A DNA stretch of 64,000 bases from Sorghum bicolor (taxonomy: Eukaryota; Streptophyta; Magnoliopsida; Poales; Poaceae), in NCBI RefSeq assembly GCF_000003195.3, contig NC_012877.2:20672294-20736293 (forward strand), written 5' to 3'. Below are positions 1 to 13,037 of this stretch, in pieces. Position 1 is the stretch's first letter. Each line of letters opens with the position of its first letter. The notes under the pieces are model-generated. The model did no database searches. It worked only from the letters and a program-made list of their open reading frames with translations, and had not been told where the DNA came from. The position numbers and the translations under genes were made by a program.

Positions 1-952
1 TTCGCGGATCACGCTCCACCGACCTAAAGGATCAAGGAAAACCATGCGATTAATGTCAGTTTGATCCAATAGCCCAGATTCATCTAAAAAGACTATATAA
101 GCAAGGCCCCCTGGCCCCTGGAGATCATACCTCTTCTACAGAATCAAAGTTAGGGTTTCAATTCTTCATCCAAGTAGAGAGGATCCCTCTAGTTCATCTA
201 GTTCTACCTCTAGTTCATCAAGTTCTAGTTCTAGTTCATCTAGTTCTAGTTCTAGTTCCTCTAGTTCTAGTTCTAGTTAGTTCTAGTTGTAATCTAGAAA
301 ATAGGGAGAGAGAAGAGGAGAGCGGAGGAGGAGCCGAATCTGTCAGATCTTCCTCAACATTATACTTTTGCAGCAACTGGTTCGTTCTTCATCGTTCTCC
401 AAGTTCTTCAACTCATAATTCTTGAGTTCTTTAATTACTTTTATTTACATTCATGTTATTTATTGGATTCCCGCTTGCATCAAGTGCTCTAGTCCTTATA
501 ACACTAGAATAGTAATTAATAGATTAGACGTGGTGTTTAGTCTTGCAATTACCTGGAATTACACCCAATCCTGCGGATTGTTGTGGTAGCCCTAGGGTAG
601 TGACAGCCCTAACGGTCGACGTATTCCACCTCGTTCGGATCGGTGTTCGTAGGACCGTAGTCAGACCTTCCTAGCCCCCTTCTCATCTCTTTCTGTGGTT
701 AGTGTTCTGATGTCCCAAAATAAATAGTCTTTGAAGTAATTCTTGATTCTTAGATCAACTAGAGAACTATCAGGAAACTTCCTCTCTTCCCACCAAAAAT
801 AATTATATAGTTATCCTTGGGCGATCTTGATTCTTAATTAGTACACTCACGTTCCCTATGGAAAATCGATACTCTGGAATACTCCCGGGTGAAAGCTACA
901 TCGGTATCCGTGCGCTTGCAGATTTTTCTGTTTGCATTTAAAATACCCAACA
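1..952 (+). repeat. 3' part of an Athila-type LTR (same family as D)
   Basis: This is the last ~950 bp of an LTR whose start lies left of the window. It matches the complete LTR at 16313-17594 along its length and has the same end (ACCCAACA at 945-952). A TATA box (TATATAA) is at 94-100, followed by a CTAGTT-rich minisatellite. Immediately after the end, gag codons of the Tat element A begin, so this LTR is inserted in A's gag; the TSD cannot be checked. Whether it is a solo LTR or the 3' LTR of a longer copy cannot be told from the window. Confidence 0.88.
188..290 (+). repeat. CTAGTT minisatellite in the LTR
   Basis: A tract of degenerate tandem units built on CTAGTT(C) ends in AGTTAGTTCTAG. 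The equivalent tract is at 16828-16930 in the related LTR, with small differences. It lies downstream of the TATA box, so it probably falls in the transcribed leader. Confidence 0.8.
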
Positions 953-3432
953 GTGTGGTGTCCAACACGGTTTTCAATGCTGTGGCTAGAACTTTCAAAG
1001 AAGGACAAGTACCACCAACTTATGTGGGTCCTGCCTATCATCAGCCAGGGTCATCATTGGTCACGGCTCCATCGGCTACTACAGCCGTTGTGGATACAGA
1101 AGCTACTTCTCCTCCAAGCACATTAGGGATCACTAATGCACAGTCTACACCAATGACAACCAATCCATCAACATCAGACGGGCAAATCAAGCTCGCCATA
1201 GATCTATTGGCATCGGCAATGTCAGGGACTGTTCCTCCCAACTGGTGGGGTTATGTTATGCCCCCAGAATTGATGGCAAAGTGTCCTGGAACATCTCAAG
1301 TGGCTGACGTGACAGGCAATGCTCCTATGGCATCGACACCTCCAAATCCGCCGATGAATCAAAATCCCCAGTACTCTACAACTACTACTGCAAGACCTTA
1401 CACTGGGAATTCTCAAGCCCCAACGTTCCACATGCCTAATGCATCGGTAGATCCAATGCCGACGCAGCAGAGGTTCATGACACGGCTAGGGTATGTCAAT
1501 TCAATAATGATGCCCAATTACCAGTCATAGGCAGGACCTATGCCGATGAATGCTAACAGTGGATGGACAAGGCAGTTAGTCTTTCCACAGATGCCTCAGC
1601 AGAATCATCAGGCTGTAGGGTTTCAACAAGGACCAATCCAACCTGGGTTCCAGAATAAAGGATTGATCAACCAGCCGATGAATCTTGGTCAGCAAATTGG
1701 TGGTCAGATGGTTAATCCAATGTTTCATGCAAATCATACACCTCAGAGGCACATGGAAACTTATCCGTAGGTGCCAGATCTACAGCCGCCTCATCGACAA
1801 GATGCCGATGCATATTGGGCCGATAAGATAGCTGAAGTAATGAGAGATCAATTTGGGATAAAACCCAAAGTCAACACTTACCCTTATCGGACACCGTATC
1901 CTCCTGCATATGACTTAATTCCACTTCCAAATCGGTACAAGGTACCAGATTTCACTAAGTTTTCTGGACAGGATGATACATCAACTATGGAGCATGTTAA
2001 TAGGTTCATCATCCAATGTGGAGAAGCTGCTAACAGAGATGAGTTAAGGGTTCAGTTGTTCTCATCATCTTTGTCTGGATTGGCTTTTACTTGATTTATT
2101 CCGTTACCTCCCAATTCAATAATCACTTGGGCCGATCTAGAGAAACAATTCCACAAATACTTCTTTTCTGGAGTTCACGAGAAGAAGATTATCGATTTAG
2201 TCAGGCTGAAGCAACGCAATGATAAATCGGTTGAAAGCTTTGTGCAGTGGTTGCGAGAGGTTAAGAATAAGTGCTATAGTCTGGTTCTGGATGATCGGCA
2301 GCTAGCCGATTTAGCTTTCCAGGGATTGTTACCACATATCAGAGACAAGTATGCTTCTCAAGAGTTTGAGAGCCTAAGTCACTTGGTGCAAAGGATTTCT
2401 AACCAAGATATTAAACCTTTAGAACACAAGAGAGCATGGAATAAAAAGGTATCATTTGTCGATGAAGCAGCAAGCTCAGATTCTGATGAAGAACCAATCA
2501 TCGGCTTGGCAGAGTGGGTAAAAAATAAGAAGCTGATGTCTTGCCCTTTTGGGCATAAAGAGCCAGAAAAATTTGCATTTGATATTACCAAGGCCGATAG
2601 GATATTTGACTTTCTACTTCAGGAAGGGCAAATCAAGTTATCACACAATCATGTGATTCCATCGGCTGAAGAATTAAAGAAGATGAAGTACTGCAAGTGG
2701 CACAATGCAACATCTCACAGCACAAATGAGTGCAATGTTTTCAGGCAACAACTGCAATCGGCTATAGAATCTGGGAGAATTAAGTTTGATAATTCCAAAG
2801 TTCAAAAGCCAATGAAGATCGACCAGCATCCGTTCCCAATAAATATGTTGGATGCTAAGGGAAAGACCAATGTTTTAACATCAGAGGCAGCTGAAAAAAG
2901 TGCATCGGTGGATCCTCAACATCAAATTACTACCGATGATGCTAAAGGCAAAGGTCTGATTCAGAAAGGATCCAGCTCAGGAAGGCTTCCCCGATCGGGT
3001 ATTGTAATTACTCATAGAAGGCATCGGGAAACCTGGCAACAACGTGAAGATCGGTATCAGCGCCAACAGGAGGATTATCGTCGGGAAGAAGAAAGACGCC
3101 GGCAGGAGTGGAATCGGCATAAAGATCATTGGAATTGCCCGTTCTTTATCCACTATTGGGAACAAAACATCAAATTGCCCACTGTTAGAGACTGCCCTGA
3201 GTGCAATGGTTATGATTGATATGATAGACCTAATCGGCGGTATCAAAACAATGATCGGCGATTTAATGGGCCGATTAGGGGAAGAGCTTCGGTTCATGAT
3301 TGGCTGGAGGGCAGGATCAGTGTGCATGATAGACTTGGTGACCGTGTCAGGTACTTTCTCAGGAACCAAGAGGAACTCGAGGAGATGGCAGATGCACGGG
3401 TTCCCGATGAGTTTATATTTTTGCAGAGATGC
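953..3432 (+). pseudogene. gag: Gag of element A, degenerate
   Basis: This is the capsid-type polyprotein of a Tat element. One frame runs from the LTR junction to about 3430. It has a Pro/Gln/Met-rich N-terminal half, then a capsid-like helical region (about 1930-2420, including the residues WADLEKQFHKYFF). A Lys/Arg/Gln-rich C-terminal part contains the Tat-type CPFF...CPEC signature near 3140-3210. In-frame stops are TAG 1528-1530, TAG 1768-1770, TGA 2092-2094 (where family members have Trp) and TGA 3217-3219. A frameshift follows near 3430. The N-terminus is cut off by the LTR at 1-952. It is non-functional as it stands. Confidence 0.82.
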
Positions 3433-3563
3433 TAATACTTACCGGGTGGAGTCAAGGAAAGTTCGTCGTCAATCGGTAAAACAGCCACAACTTCCTCCAT
3501 GGTGTCCAGAGGGGCTGACTAGGACACAGAAAAAGAAGGCTGCAGCATGGAAAACGAGAAGAC

Positions 3564-4313
3564 TTGAGCAAAGGAGAGAATTCTGGCAAATCTGGGGATC
3601 AGCAGCAGCCGGATCATAAAGGAAAAGGGCCATTAGCAGATGTTAACATGGTATTTATGTTGCTGATGGAGTTCCTTGCGCCGTCCAGTGATGATGAAGA
3701 GGTGGATTTTTCCGACCAGATAGCTCAGTTGGCTCTGGATCCAATGATGGCTATCTTTGAAAAGCCTGCCGAAAATGAAAGACAGCATCTTAAAGTTCTG
3801 TTTGTCAAAGGTAGTGTTGATGGGCAAATGATGACCAAGATATTAGTTGATGGTGGGGCTACTATCAATATTATGTCGTATGCGGTTTATCGGAAGCTTG
3901 GGAAAGAAGATCAAGATTTTACCAAGACCGATATGATGTTAAAGGACTTTGAAAGAAATGTGTCTCCAGTTAAGGGGGCAATATGCGTCGAGTTGACCAT
4001 CGGCAGCAAAACCTTGCCGACAACTTTCTTCATGATCAGTGGAAAGGGTGCTTATAATCTGCTACTAGGAAGAGATTGGATCCATGCCAATTGTTGCATC
4101 CCATCAACAATGCACCAATGCTTGGTTTAGTGGGTAGGTGACAAGATTGAGATTGTCCCAGGAGATTCTTCTTATGTCATCGCATCGGCAGAAGCAGATA
4201 CTTATGAAAGGACTAGGTGCATCTCAGGAGAGATTTGGGAGAAGGATTTGCTCAAAGTTGCCGATTATGAAATTCCACCGATCCAAGCAGTCGGTTCTGA
4301 TGAGGAGCTTTAA
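3564..4313 (+). pseudogene. Aspartic protease region of element A
   Basis: This is the retropepsin-like part of pol that would mature Gag-Pol. The frame shows the linker motif VNMVF, then the active-site stretch LVDGGATINIM (DGG in place of DSG/DTG, usual for Tat elements) and the C-terminal LLLGRDWIHA motif. A TAG at 4128-4130 interrupts it where relatives have Gln before WVGD. The same frame then continues to TAA 4311-4313. It is joined to gag upstream and to RT downstream only through frame changes. Confidence 0.8.
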
Positions 4314-4341
4314 TGGATAGGTTTGCCGAAGATGGAAAATT

Positions 4342-6661
4342 AGGCCAGGGGTTTACATTGGCCGATGATTTGGTAGAAGTAGATATACGTAATGGTGATA
4401 AGCCTAGACCTACTTTTATTAGTGCTAAGTTAGATTCTGAGTGTAAGCAATAGTTAACCAATTTGTTAAAGGAATATAAAGATTGCTTTGCTTGGGATTA
4501 TACTGAGATGTCTGGTTTAGACCAATCGATTGTTGAACATCGGTTACCTATTAAGTCTGGATTTCAGCCACATCAGCAGCCAGCCCACCAATGTAATCCT
4601 AATATTCTTCCTGATATTAAGGCCGAAATAACTAAACTTATTGAAGCTAAATTTATTCGGCAGTGTCGGTATGCCGAGTGGATTTCCAATGTTGTCCCAG
4701 TTTACACGAAAAATGGGAAGCTTCGGGTCTGCATTGATTTCAGAAATCTTAACAAGGCTACACCGATGGATGGCTACCCAATGCCGGTTGCCGATTTGCT
4801 AGTCGATGCTGCGGCTGGACATCAGATCATAAGCTTCATGGATGGCAATGCAGGATATAATCAGATATTCATGGCTGAAGAAGATATTCCAATGACTGCA
4901 TTTAGATGTCCTGGTCATGTTGGGCTGTTTGAATGGATCGTCATGACCTTTGGCTTGAAAAATGCTGGTGCTACCTATCAAAGGGCTATGAACTTTATCT
5001 TTCATGAGTTCATCGGCAAGCTGGTAGAAATTTACATTGATGATGTGGTGGTTAAGTCAGGGGATTTCACAAAGCATCTTGACAATTTGCGAAAGGTGTT
5101 GGAATGCACAAGGAAACATGGTTTGAAGATGAATCCTAATAAGTGTGCATTTGGTGTATCGGCAGGGCAATTTCTTGGTTTCATGGTGCATCAAAGAGGA
5201 ATTGAAATTAGTAGGAGATCTATTGATGCTATCAACAAGATAGTTGCTCCTACCAGCAAAACTCAACTCCAGTCTTTGATTGGCAAGGTAAATTTTATCA
5301 GGCGGTTTATATCTAATTTGTCTGGTAAAATTCGTGATTTCAGTCCTTTGCTTAAATTGAAAGCCGATCAAGAGTTTGTATGGGGAAAAGAGCAATACTT
5401 AGCTTTGGATGAAATCAAGAAGTATTTAACAAATCCTCTGGTTCTGATTCCACCTCAACAAGGAAAGCCTTTCAAATTATATTTATCTACCGATGGGATG
5501 GTCATCGGTTCGGCTTTGATTCAAGAATTTGAAGGGAAGGAGCGTGTGATTTACTATTTAAGTAGAAGATTGATTGATGCTGAGACCAGGTATTCGGCTA
5601 TTGAAAAATTGTGTTTATGCTTATACTTTTCTTGCATTAAGTTGAGGCACTATTTGCTATCGGCCGAATGCACTGTTATATGTAAAGATGATGTAGTCCG
5701 ATACATGTTATCTATGCCGATTATGAGTGGTAGAATCGGTAAATGGATTTTGGCACTGTCGGAGTTTGATCTACGTTACGAATCGGTTAAGGCAGTTAAG
5801 GGGCAGATTATGGCTGATTTTGTAACTCAACATTGTGGTATGTCGGGTACTTTGGAAATTGTTCCTTGGACGCTCTTCTTTGATGGATCCACGTGTGATA
5901 GGGGGGCAGGAATCAGCATAGTACTAATTTCCCCTCAGGGAAGGAAGTATGAGTTCTCTTTGCCGATTGTTGCCACATCAACGAATAATCAAGCTGAATA
6001 TCAAGCTTTGATCAAGGGGTTGGAATTATTAAAGGAGGTTCATGCTGATGCTTTTGAAATCTTCGGAGATTCTATGCTTGTCATAAATCATCTGGCTGGA
6101 ATTTATGAATGCTGAAGCGAGGTCCTGATAACCTATTATGAAAAGAGTATGCAACTATTAAAGGAATTCAAGGATTTCCGATTAGAACATGTTCCTCGGT
6201 TACATAATGAGGAGGCTAATCGATTGGCTCATCATGCCTCGGGATATACACCCATATTGAATGCATTATCGACAATCAGTGCTAATGATTGGAGGAAGGA
6301 GATCATTGATTATTTAAAGGATTCATCTAAAAAGGTTGAAAGGCGTGTCAGGTTTCAAGCTACTAATTATGTACTCCTTGAGGATGAGCTTTATTATCGA
6401 ACAATAGATGGAGTTCTTCTCGAATGCTTAGGCGATGATGAGGCTAGAAGTTTGATGGGAGAAATCCATGAGGGAGTATGTGGAGCACATCAGTTGGCTT
6501 TTAAGATGAAATGGATGATTAGGAGAAATGGTTATTATTGGCCAACCATACTTGAAGATTGCTTTAAATATTTTAAAGGATGTCAAAAGTTTGGCAATGT
6601 TCAAAGGGCACCCGCATCGGCCATGAATCCCATTATTAAACCTTGGGGGCTATTGATCTAA
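4342..6661 (+). pseudogene. pol: Pol of element A: RT, RNase H, second RNase H, integrase N-terminus
   Basis: Reverse transcriptase covers about 4480-5300 and has the catalytic YIDDVV box near 5033-5050. It is followed by the retroviral-type RNase H (about 5450-5840). A second, plant/archaeal-type RNase H (about 5860-6230) has LFFDGST, NNQAEYQAL and IFGDSMLV motifs; this duplication marks the Tat lineage. The integrase zinc-binding region (H...H...CFKYFKGC) runs to about 6600. In-frame stops are TAG 4451-4453 and TGA 6113-6115. A one-base frame change near 6645 moves the integrase core to another frame. The RT catalytic Asp pair is intact. Confidence 0.88.
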
Positions 6662-6807
6662 TCGGCCAGATTTACCCACCATCGAGCAAAGGGCATAAGT
6701 TCATCTTAGTTGCCACTGATTATTTCACTAAGTGGGTTGAGGCTATTCCTTTGAAGAAAGTTACATCGGCCAATATGATTGATTTTGTGAGAGAGCATAT
6801 TATTTAC
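6643..6807 (+). pseudogene. Integrase core of element A, first part
   Basis: This is the start of the DDE integrase core. It begins with the residues IDLIGQ, which hold the first catalytic Asp, and runs through the ATDYFTKWVEA motif to HIIY. There it is cut by the LTR of element B at 6808. The rest of the domain begins at 44281. The codons after 6807 that appear to extend this frame belong to B's LTR. Confidence 0.9.
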
Positions 6808-7236
6808 TGTCACAGAACCGACCAAATTATAAGAGTTCAAGTGTAGAAACGATCGACAAGCAATCAAGTTTCCAAACTTGAGCCCATATAATCCCGGTAG
6901 TCAATCGAAATCACGAAGGACTTCAAACCAACTCGCAACAAACCAAGATCGTAATAGTTCAACATAAACACAACGAATGTTACATAGTCATTCATTGCCG
7001 TCGAAGCGGCACCACATCGGAGTATTAAATTATTACAACACTGGTTCGAAGTAGCGGAAGCAAAATAGTTACACACACATTCCAAAGTTCAGTTCATAAG
7101 TTCGGGTTACTGCCAGAGTCTATGTCATCCTTCCAAAAGCATCAAAGACGAGATTATTAGAGAACCGTGCCCAACGGTTAGTCCTCATCCCCAGCGGGAT
7201 GGAGACAGGTCTTGCAGAAACCGTCATAGAAGATGT

Positions 7237-7260
7237 CATCTGCAACAGGTGGGAATAAAC
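7237..7260 (-). promoter_or_regulatory. Putative 3' splice site directly before an ATG in B's LTR
   Basis: On the - strand a pyrimidine-rich stretch ends in TTGCAG (7245-7240) and is followed at once by ATG (7239-7237). Element C has the same arrangement at 50036-50045. The ATG opens only a short reading frame. Use as a splice acceptor is inferred from the conserved position and from the same CAG-ATG arrangement before ORF0 and gag. Confidence 0.4.
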
Positions 7261-8239
7261 CCTGAGTACGAGAATGTACTCAGCTAGACTTACCCGTCTA
7301 GTAAAACATAAAAGACACCAAGGATCATGCAAGACTAAATATCAAGTGGAGCTGGTTGACTCACCTTTTGCCAAAAGCTTAAATTACAATTAAGTTATTT
7401 TGGAAGCATCATATTTATTTATCATCAGCCTATCACTAGATTAGCACCTGTACTACAACACATCACTTGATTATTACAAACAATAATAACCATATCAAAT
7501 TCATCATATGTTCTTCTTGCTATCATCATTATCATGAACCAAGTTCATTAGTGAATGCTACATTTGCCGCTGCTCTGTCAAGTTCTCACTAACCGGGAGA
7601 GACGGCGATTCGAATCGAATTCCTATCCAGCTGGAGGATTATTCCTAGCACTCACCCAAGCATCCCCTGCCGGAGAGCCAACGGGTCACCTTTGGTACAA
7701 CTCAGGAATCGCAGCTCCGATCAGCGCCGCACTCCCAGGGCTACCACTCTGCCAGGGAGGTCAGGAATTTTAACTCACCTGCCTTTGGACTTACGCCAAT
7801 GGTCCCCCGCACACCGCACTTCCTCCGGTAGTGCGCACTTTATACTTGCCGGTCTTCCGGCCTGAGTCATACTACTCGGCTTCGCGGTCGGAACGAGTTA
7901 TCCGGCCAACTAAGTGTCAGGCATGCGTTCAACATGACAAGAGGACGTACAACGATCGGTCCTTAGCTGCCACAGACGGAGTTACTACAAACTTGCAAAA
8001 CTCCGCCCAGCTTAAGTCAATTTAATCAGGTTCCATCCACGATAGCACATATAGACCATCGTGATCCGACATAACCCTATCTCGCGCAGGTGACAGGATA
8101 TCACCCGACTTCTACCGGTTAAAGCATGGCTAAGCTGCTACTCGATCCTAACTCTACAACCAGGGTGTGGAGAGTTATCTGACCAAGGATAGAGTAGAAT
8201 GCAGCAAGGGTTTTCATCACAACTCCTAAACTTAATGCA

Positions 8240-8491
8240 TCAATAGATAAAACATATTAAGTAAACTTTTGAAAGTAAAGGGAGACTTAGAATGCTCCGG
8301 GGCTTGCCTTTCACGAACGACGCCGGCTCGTGATTCGGGCACTCAACTTCTTCTTCGGGCTCCTCGAGTCCGGCTTGCTGGACCTCCACCTCCTGGTTGC
8401 CTTCCTGGCCTTCGGGATTCGCTTGGAGCTCGAAGGAAACGGTCACGTCCGGTGCACCTATTGCATGCTCGAACAATAAGAAGATGCACAT
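8240..8491 (-). CDS. Small ORF in B's LTR, conserved with element C
   Basis: An 83-residue frame of unknown function. Its core is acidic (runs of Glu around EEPEEEVECP), followed by KGKPRSILSLPLL. Element C's LTR encodes a similar acidic block and the nearly identical KGKPRSILSLPIL at 48817-49047, although most of the LTR has diverged. Only the second half of the frame is conserved. It may be a spliced leader exon: an acceptor-like AATAG lies before the conserved part, and a possible GC-type donor (AAAG|GCAAGCC, 8301-8311 on the - strand) lies inside it. No homologue is recognised. Confidence 0.4.
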   Translation of the reverse strand: MCIFLLFEHAIGAPDVTVSFELQANPEGQEGNQEVEVQQAGLEEPEEEVECPNHEPASFVKGKPRSILSLPLLSKVYLICFIY

Positions 8492-11388
8492 GCTAAAGAT
8501 GAATACCTAATAACACAAGCAACTCACTGGATACTCATTTATGGAGCAAAAGTTATACAAGCTCACACAAGCAAACAAGTTAGCTTAGCCCCAAAACCTA
8601 TCCTGATACCAAAACAGCAATCAACATAAAACAGGAGTAACCAGGTAATTAAATCATAACTAATGATAGACAGATCCAACAAACACAAATAAAGACATTC
8701 TGAAAAGCTTATGAAATTGTCTACAAATCATCTTTAAACACCTCAGCATGATTCAAACATTAAGCCAGTCATTTAAACAGAGTTCCAGGTTCTGTCCCAG
8801 AAAAACAGAGAACACCTATTTCTGGAACCCAACTTGGAACAGCTATAACTTTTAAACTACTTGGCCAAATGACCTCAAATTTAAACCACAGCTAGCTCTA
8901 TAAGTTTAGAACAACTTTGATTTAGACAAGTTTCACAGAAAGTCAAGTTATCATTAAGAAAAGTTAAATTGCTCACTTGCTGTCCAGAACAGCATTTGAC
9001 CCTATAGTTAATTATTTAATGGCATGACCAAAACACAAACAATGCCAATCACATAGCTTATGAGCACAAACATATTACCAGATTACCAGAACATCAGATG
9101 GAAACCCCAAAACATTTACTTAACAAGGCATTTATTAATTAATTATAAATAAGAGCATAATTACAAGATACTAGTCAAAGTGCTCAGAAAAATCTACAAA
9201 AATTACAGAAGCACAAGGACATCATCAAAGTATCACCATAAAAATTTCAGAGCAATTGCACATACCAAATTAAAGATATACATTTAACATGTGCCTAGAT
9301 GTTTATTTCATAAATTCAGAAACATGACTTATATTATGCCAAACAACAGATTTCAGATTATTTACACATTAGGAATGCCATAAACCAGTTTACTACCAAA
9401 GTAGAGCACCAGCATAAGTACCATTTATTTTATATGATTTAATTAAAGAAACAAGCCACATTTCAATCATAAACTACATATCAAAGCTGCAGTATTCCAA
9501 AAATCATGAAATATTTACCAAAGTACTCTAACACCATACAGAGGCTACCACAAACTTTTCAGAGCAAACTACGCAATATAACCAGAGATATGCATTTATC
9601 CATGAATAACAAGATTAAATCCTTAAAAACTAATTTCCCAGAAAACATGGTTCATTTTATATTTTTATTAAAAAGTAGCCATCTCAAGGAATACCCCAAA
9701 TTTAGTTTCACAATTTTTGGATCTCAGAAACAGGAGATATGATTTTTGCAAGAAAGCCAAAAATCAGGATTTTGAATAAAAGAAAAGGAGGGAAAGAGGA
9801 GACACTGACAGTGGACCCCATCTGTCAGGTCCGTCTTCCCCGCGGCCGAGGCGACGTTTGCCGGTGATTTCTCCGCAACGGCGAGGTCTCCGGCCAAACC
9901 ACGGGCATCAGCGTGATCCCCAAACCCTAACGAATCGATTGACCCCCTTTTTCCCACGGCGGAGCCACCGGAAGGAGCTCACCGTCGACGATGGTGGCTC
10001 GGCGGAGGTGCTCGGCGTTACGCCGGAGCCCTCAGGCCGGTAGAGCGCAACCTATGGCCTTCTACAGCACCAGCGGACTACGGCGAAGCTTCCTAGGTAC
10101 ACAGCTTGGCCTGGATCCTTGTGGAACAAGCTGGCCACGAGAGCACCCATCTCCGGTGGGAGCACGGCGGCGCTGCGCACCGTGTCCGGCGACGGAGAGC
10201 TTGGTAGAGCGTCCACCAAGTGGCGCAAAAGCTCGCTAAGGACCTAAGTTACCTCTAGGACCAAACCAGAGACGACGGGAGGCTTCACAGAGCTCGGCAT
10301 TGAGTTCGCCGGAGAAAACGGTCACGGCGACCCGATTTGGGGGAAGAAGGAAATGTCGGCTCACCGGTGGGATTCTCGGCGAGTTAGAGGGTGGAGATTG
10401 TAGAGCGGTTCACGGCGGAGCTTTGGGTGAAGTTTGGTGAGCAATGGCGCAGCAGGGAACGCGCGCGAGCTCACCGGAGTAAGCTCACGGAGAAGAGCTC
10501 TCAGCGGCCGCGTTTCTGGCGAACTGGGCGAGGGAGAGCGAAGTGGACGCGTCCACTCTGCGCGGGGCGTCGCCGTGGACGTCATGCGCGCGCGCTGAGC
10601 TGACGAGCGGGGCCATCGCTGGCGTACGGACGACATCTGGCGGACAGGTGGCGTCCTGGCCATTCCCGACGGTGAGCTCGGTTTCGATTCAGAGACAAAG
10701 GTGACCGACTCACAGAGCAACTTCACCAAAGATTATCTCCCAAACCAGACCGAGTTAGAAGATGATGTAGTTGACAAAGTTGGAGTTCCAAACGAGTTCT
10801 ACAACTTTGTCAATTGGAGCAAAGGCCAGATCGGCCTGGATTGAAAGATATGGAGTTTTCAAAATCGATCGAGCAAACTGGTTTCATCTCAAGACTTAGA
10901 AAATTTTCGAAGTGTTGGAAACAGCCCCAAATCTGCCTTGTGGGCCACTTTTGAGCTATTTGTGATCATTTTCATGAGATGGCCATAAAACAACTTTTGT
11001 TCCTTATAAAATTTGCTACAACGTTGCTGTAGGAAGTTTTGACATGCAAACATTTTATGAAACACTTTTTAAAAGCCTAAGCAAAAGAGGTTTCTAAGGA
11101 CTATTTTCATTAGTATGACTTAGAAGCATAATTTGGAGAAGTGATCAACATGAACATTGTTCCCAAGATTAAGTTAAGCATAGTAAACTAATTACCAAGA
11201 CATTAAGCACAAACACAAGCATTGATCACTCAAACATAAGCATAGGAAGCCTATTTAAGCAATTTAAAACACATTTTTGCATAGAATGACATGCCTCAAG
11301 ATAGATGATGATTATGATATGCTTTGAGTAGATGATGATGCTCATGCTATGCACATGATCAATGCAACCATAACACTGGGGTGTTACA

Positions 11389-11401
11389 GCCCTCCCCCCT
11401 T
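11389..11401 (-). other. Polypurine tract of element B
   Basis: The - strand reads AAGGGGGGAGGGC immediately before the 3' LTR start TGTAAC. Plus-strand DNA synthesis is primed here in LTR retrotransposons. Element C has nearly the same tract before its 3' LTR (59453-59466). Confidence 0.9.
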
Positions 11402-11430
11402 ACAAAAATCTCGTCCCGAGATTTGAAAGC

Positions 11431-12011
11431 TTACTGATTTTCGAAGAAGGTTTTGTAAACTTCTTTTAAATAATCTTCCGTCTCCCAAGTGGCATCTTCC
11501 TCCCCGTGGTTGCTCCACAACACCTTGTAGAGCTTAACCACACGATTACGCGTCTCCCGTTCCTTGCGATCAAGAATCGCTATGGGTTTCTCCTCATACA
11601 CCAGATCTGACTTCAACTTGATATCTCGAACTTCCACTCGCTCCTCCGGTATACGAAGGCACTTCTTCAATTGTGATACGTGGAAGACAGGGAAAATAGC
11701 TCGAAGCGCAACTGGGAGTTGAACTTTGTATGCCACATCCCCTTCTTTTTGAGAATCCGATAAGGTCCCACATAGCGAGGCGCAAGCTTTCGCTTGACTC
11801 CGAACCTTTGTACACCCTTCATCGGAGACACCTTGATGTACACATGGTCACCAACTGAAAACTCAATCGGTTTCCTTCTCTTGTCGGCATAACTTTTCTG
11901 ACGAGCTTGAGCAGCTTCCAGATGTTGCTGGATAGTACGGACTTTCTGCTCAGCTTCGTTCATGAAATCGATGCCATAAAACCTTCTCTCTCCGGCTTCT
12001 ACCCAATTCAA
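11431..12011 (-). pseudogene. Integrase C-terminal region and chromodomain of element B
   Basis: This is the end of B's pol, in two frames. The first (12011-11740) has the SYADKRR and LAPRYVGPY motifs of the integrase C-terminal domain. The second (11736-11431) has FPVFHVSQLKKC and ends with a chromodomain-like block (YKVLWSNHGEEDATWETEDYL), then a stop before the polypurine tract. Such chromodomains direct chromovirus integration toward particular chromatin. Frameshifts near 12010 and 11737 break the polyprotein. Confidence 0.85.
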
Positions 12012-13037
12012 CGGGGTTCGACACTTCCGACGTACAAGGCTTCAAATGGAGCCATTTTGATACTCTCCTGATAACTATTGTTGTAGGAGAACTCAACTAA
12101 TGGCATCCACTTGACCCAAGAACCTTTTGAAGAGAGAGTGCATGCCCTCAACATATCTTCAAGGATTTGGTTAACTCGTTTAGTTTGACCAGCTGTTTGG
12201 GGATGATAAGCAGAGCTACGGACTAAATGAGTGCCAATTTGCTCATGCAGACATTCCCAAAAACGAGTAGTGAACTGTGGTCCACGATCGGATATGATTG
12301 TTCGAGGCACACCATACTGACGAACAATGTGCTCGAAATACAACTCCGCATACTGATGTGGACGATAGTCAGTTCGAACTGGAAAAAATCGAGCAACCTT
12401 GGTCAAACGATCTACAATCACCCAGATGGAGTCGTAACCCTTAACAGAAGTTGGGAGTCCACTGATGAAATCCATGCTGACTTCTTCCCATTTCCAACCA
12501 GGAATGGACAAGGGTTGAAGCAAACCAGCTTTCATGTGAACAGCCTTCACACGACAACAATTGTCACAACGAGCGACAAAAGCAGCTATCTCCTTTTTCA
12601 TCTTTGTCCACCAAAACAAGGGTTTCAAATCCTGATACATCTTGCTACTACCAGGATGGATAGACAAGTTGGATGAATGAGCTTCAGATAAGATCTGATT
12701 TCGCAGCTCACGGTCTTTTGGGACTACAAGTCGATCCTTGAACCAAAGGATTCCGTCCTCATCGACCCGGAAATGCTTGGTTTCTTCTTCCTTCAATTTC
12801 CTCTTTATATGGTGGATGCCTACATCTGTCCGCTGCAATTCGATGACTCGATTGTGAATGGTACTTTCCAGAGAAATCTGGTTGAGCACAAGTGGATGCA
12901 TAAGATGTGACAACAACGGATCTTCCACTTGGATTGAGTGGCAGTGCGCTTTCTGACTCAAGGCATCCGCCACTACGTTTGCCTTGCCCGGATGGTAGTG
13001 CACTTGGAGATTATAATCTTTAATCAACTCAAGCCAC
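12008..13037 (-). pseudogene. Integrase core and RNase H end of element B
   Basis: On the - strand it starts inside RNase H ([19 protein letters not shown]), immediately beyond insertion D. It continues through the integrase zinc-binding region (HSSNLSIHPG ... CDNCCRVK) and the catalytic core. The first Asp (SMDFISGLP) and second Asp (IISDRGPQF) are present. The third catalytic residue, Glu in GQTERVNQ of family members, is Lys here (GQTKRVNQ), a G-to-A change. With the downstream frameshifts this copy cannot make active integrase. Confidence 0.88.

Larger units (their letters stand above)
6808..11388 (-). repeat. 3' LTR of element B
   Basis: Read on the - strand this LTR begins TGTAACACC at 11388 and ends CTGTGACA at 6808. 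It is 4581 bp long, very long for a plant LTR. The - strand order is an AT-rich upstream part (11388-10750), a GC-rich part (about 10700-9800), a long AT-rich stretch without coding (about 9750-8500), a small conserved ORF (8491-8240) and a 3' part shared with element C. It differs from the other LTR of B by scattered substitutions. Confidence 0.92.

Noticed and set aside
188..290. CRISPR-like array
   Set aside because: CTAGTT units are short and contiguous, with no spacers; it is a minisatellite in a eukaryotic LTR.
856..1041. Short frames on both strands across LTR-gag junctions, and many in the GC-rich LTR parts (for example 19770-20900, 47000-47660, 59800-60600)
   Set aside because: GC-rich sequence gives long chance frames in several phases at once; none shows motifs or is kept in frame between the LTR pairs.
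12227..12676. 149-codon + strand frame opposite B's integrase
   Set aside because: Shadow of the integrase frame, with no recognisable domain.
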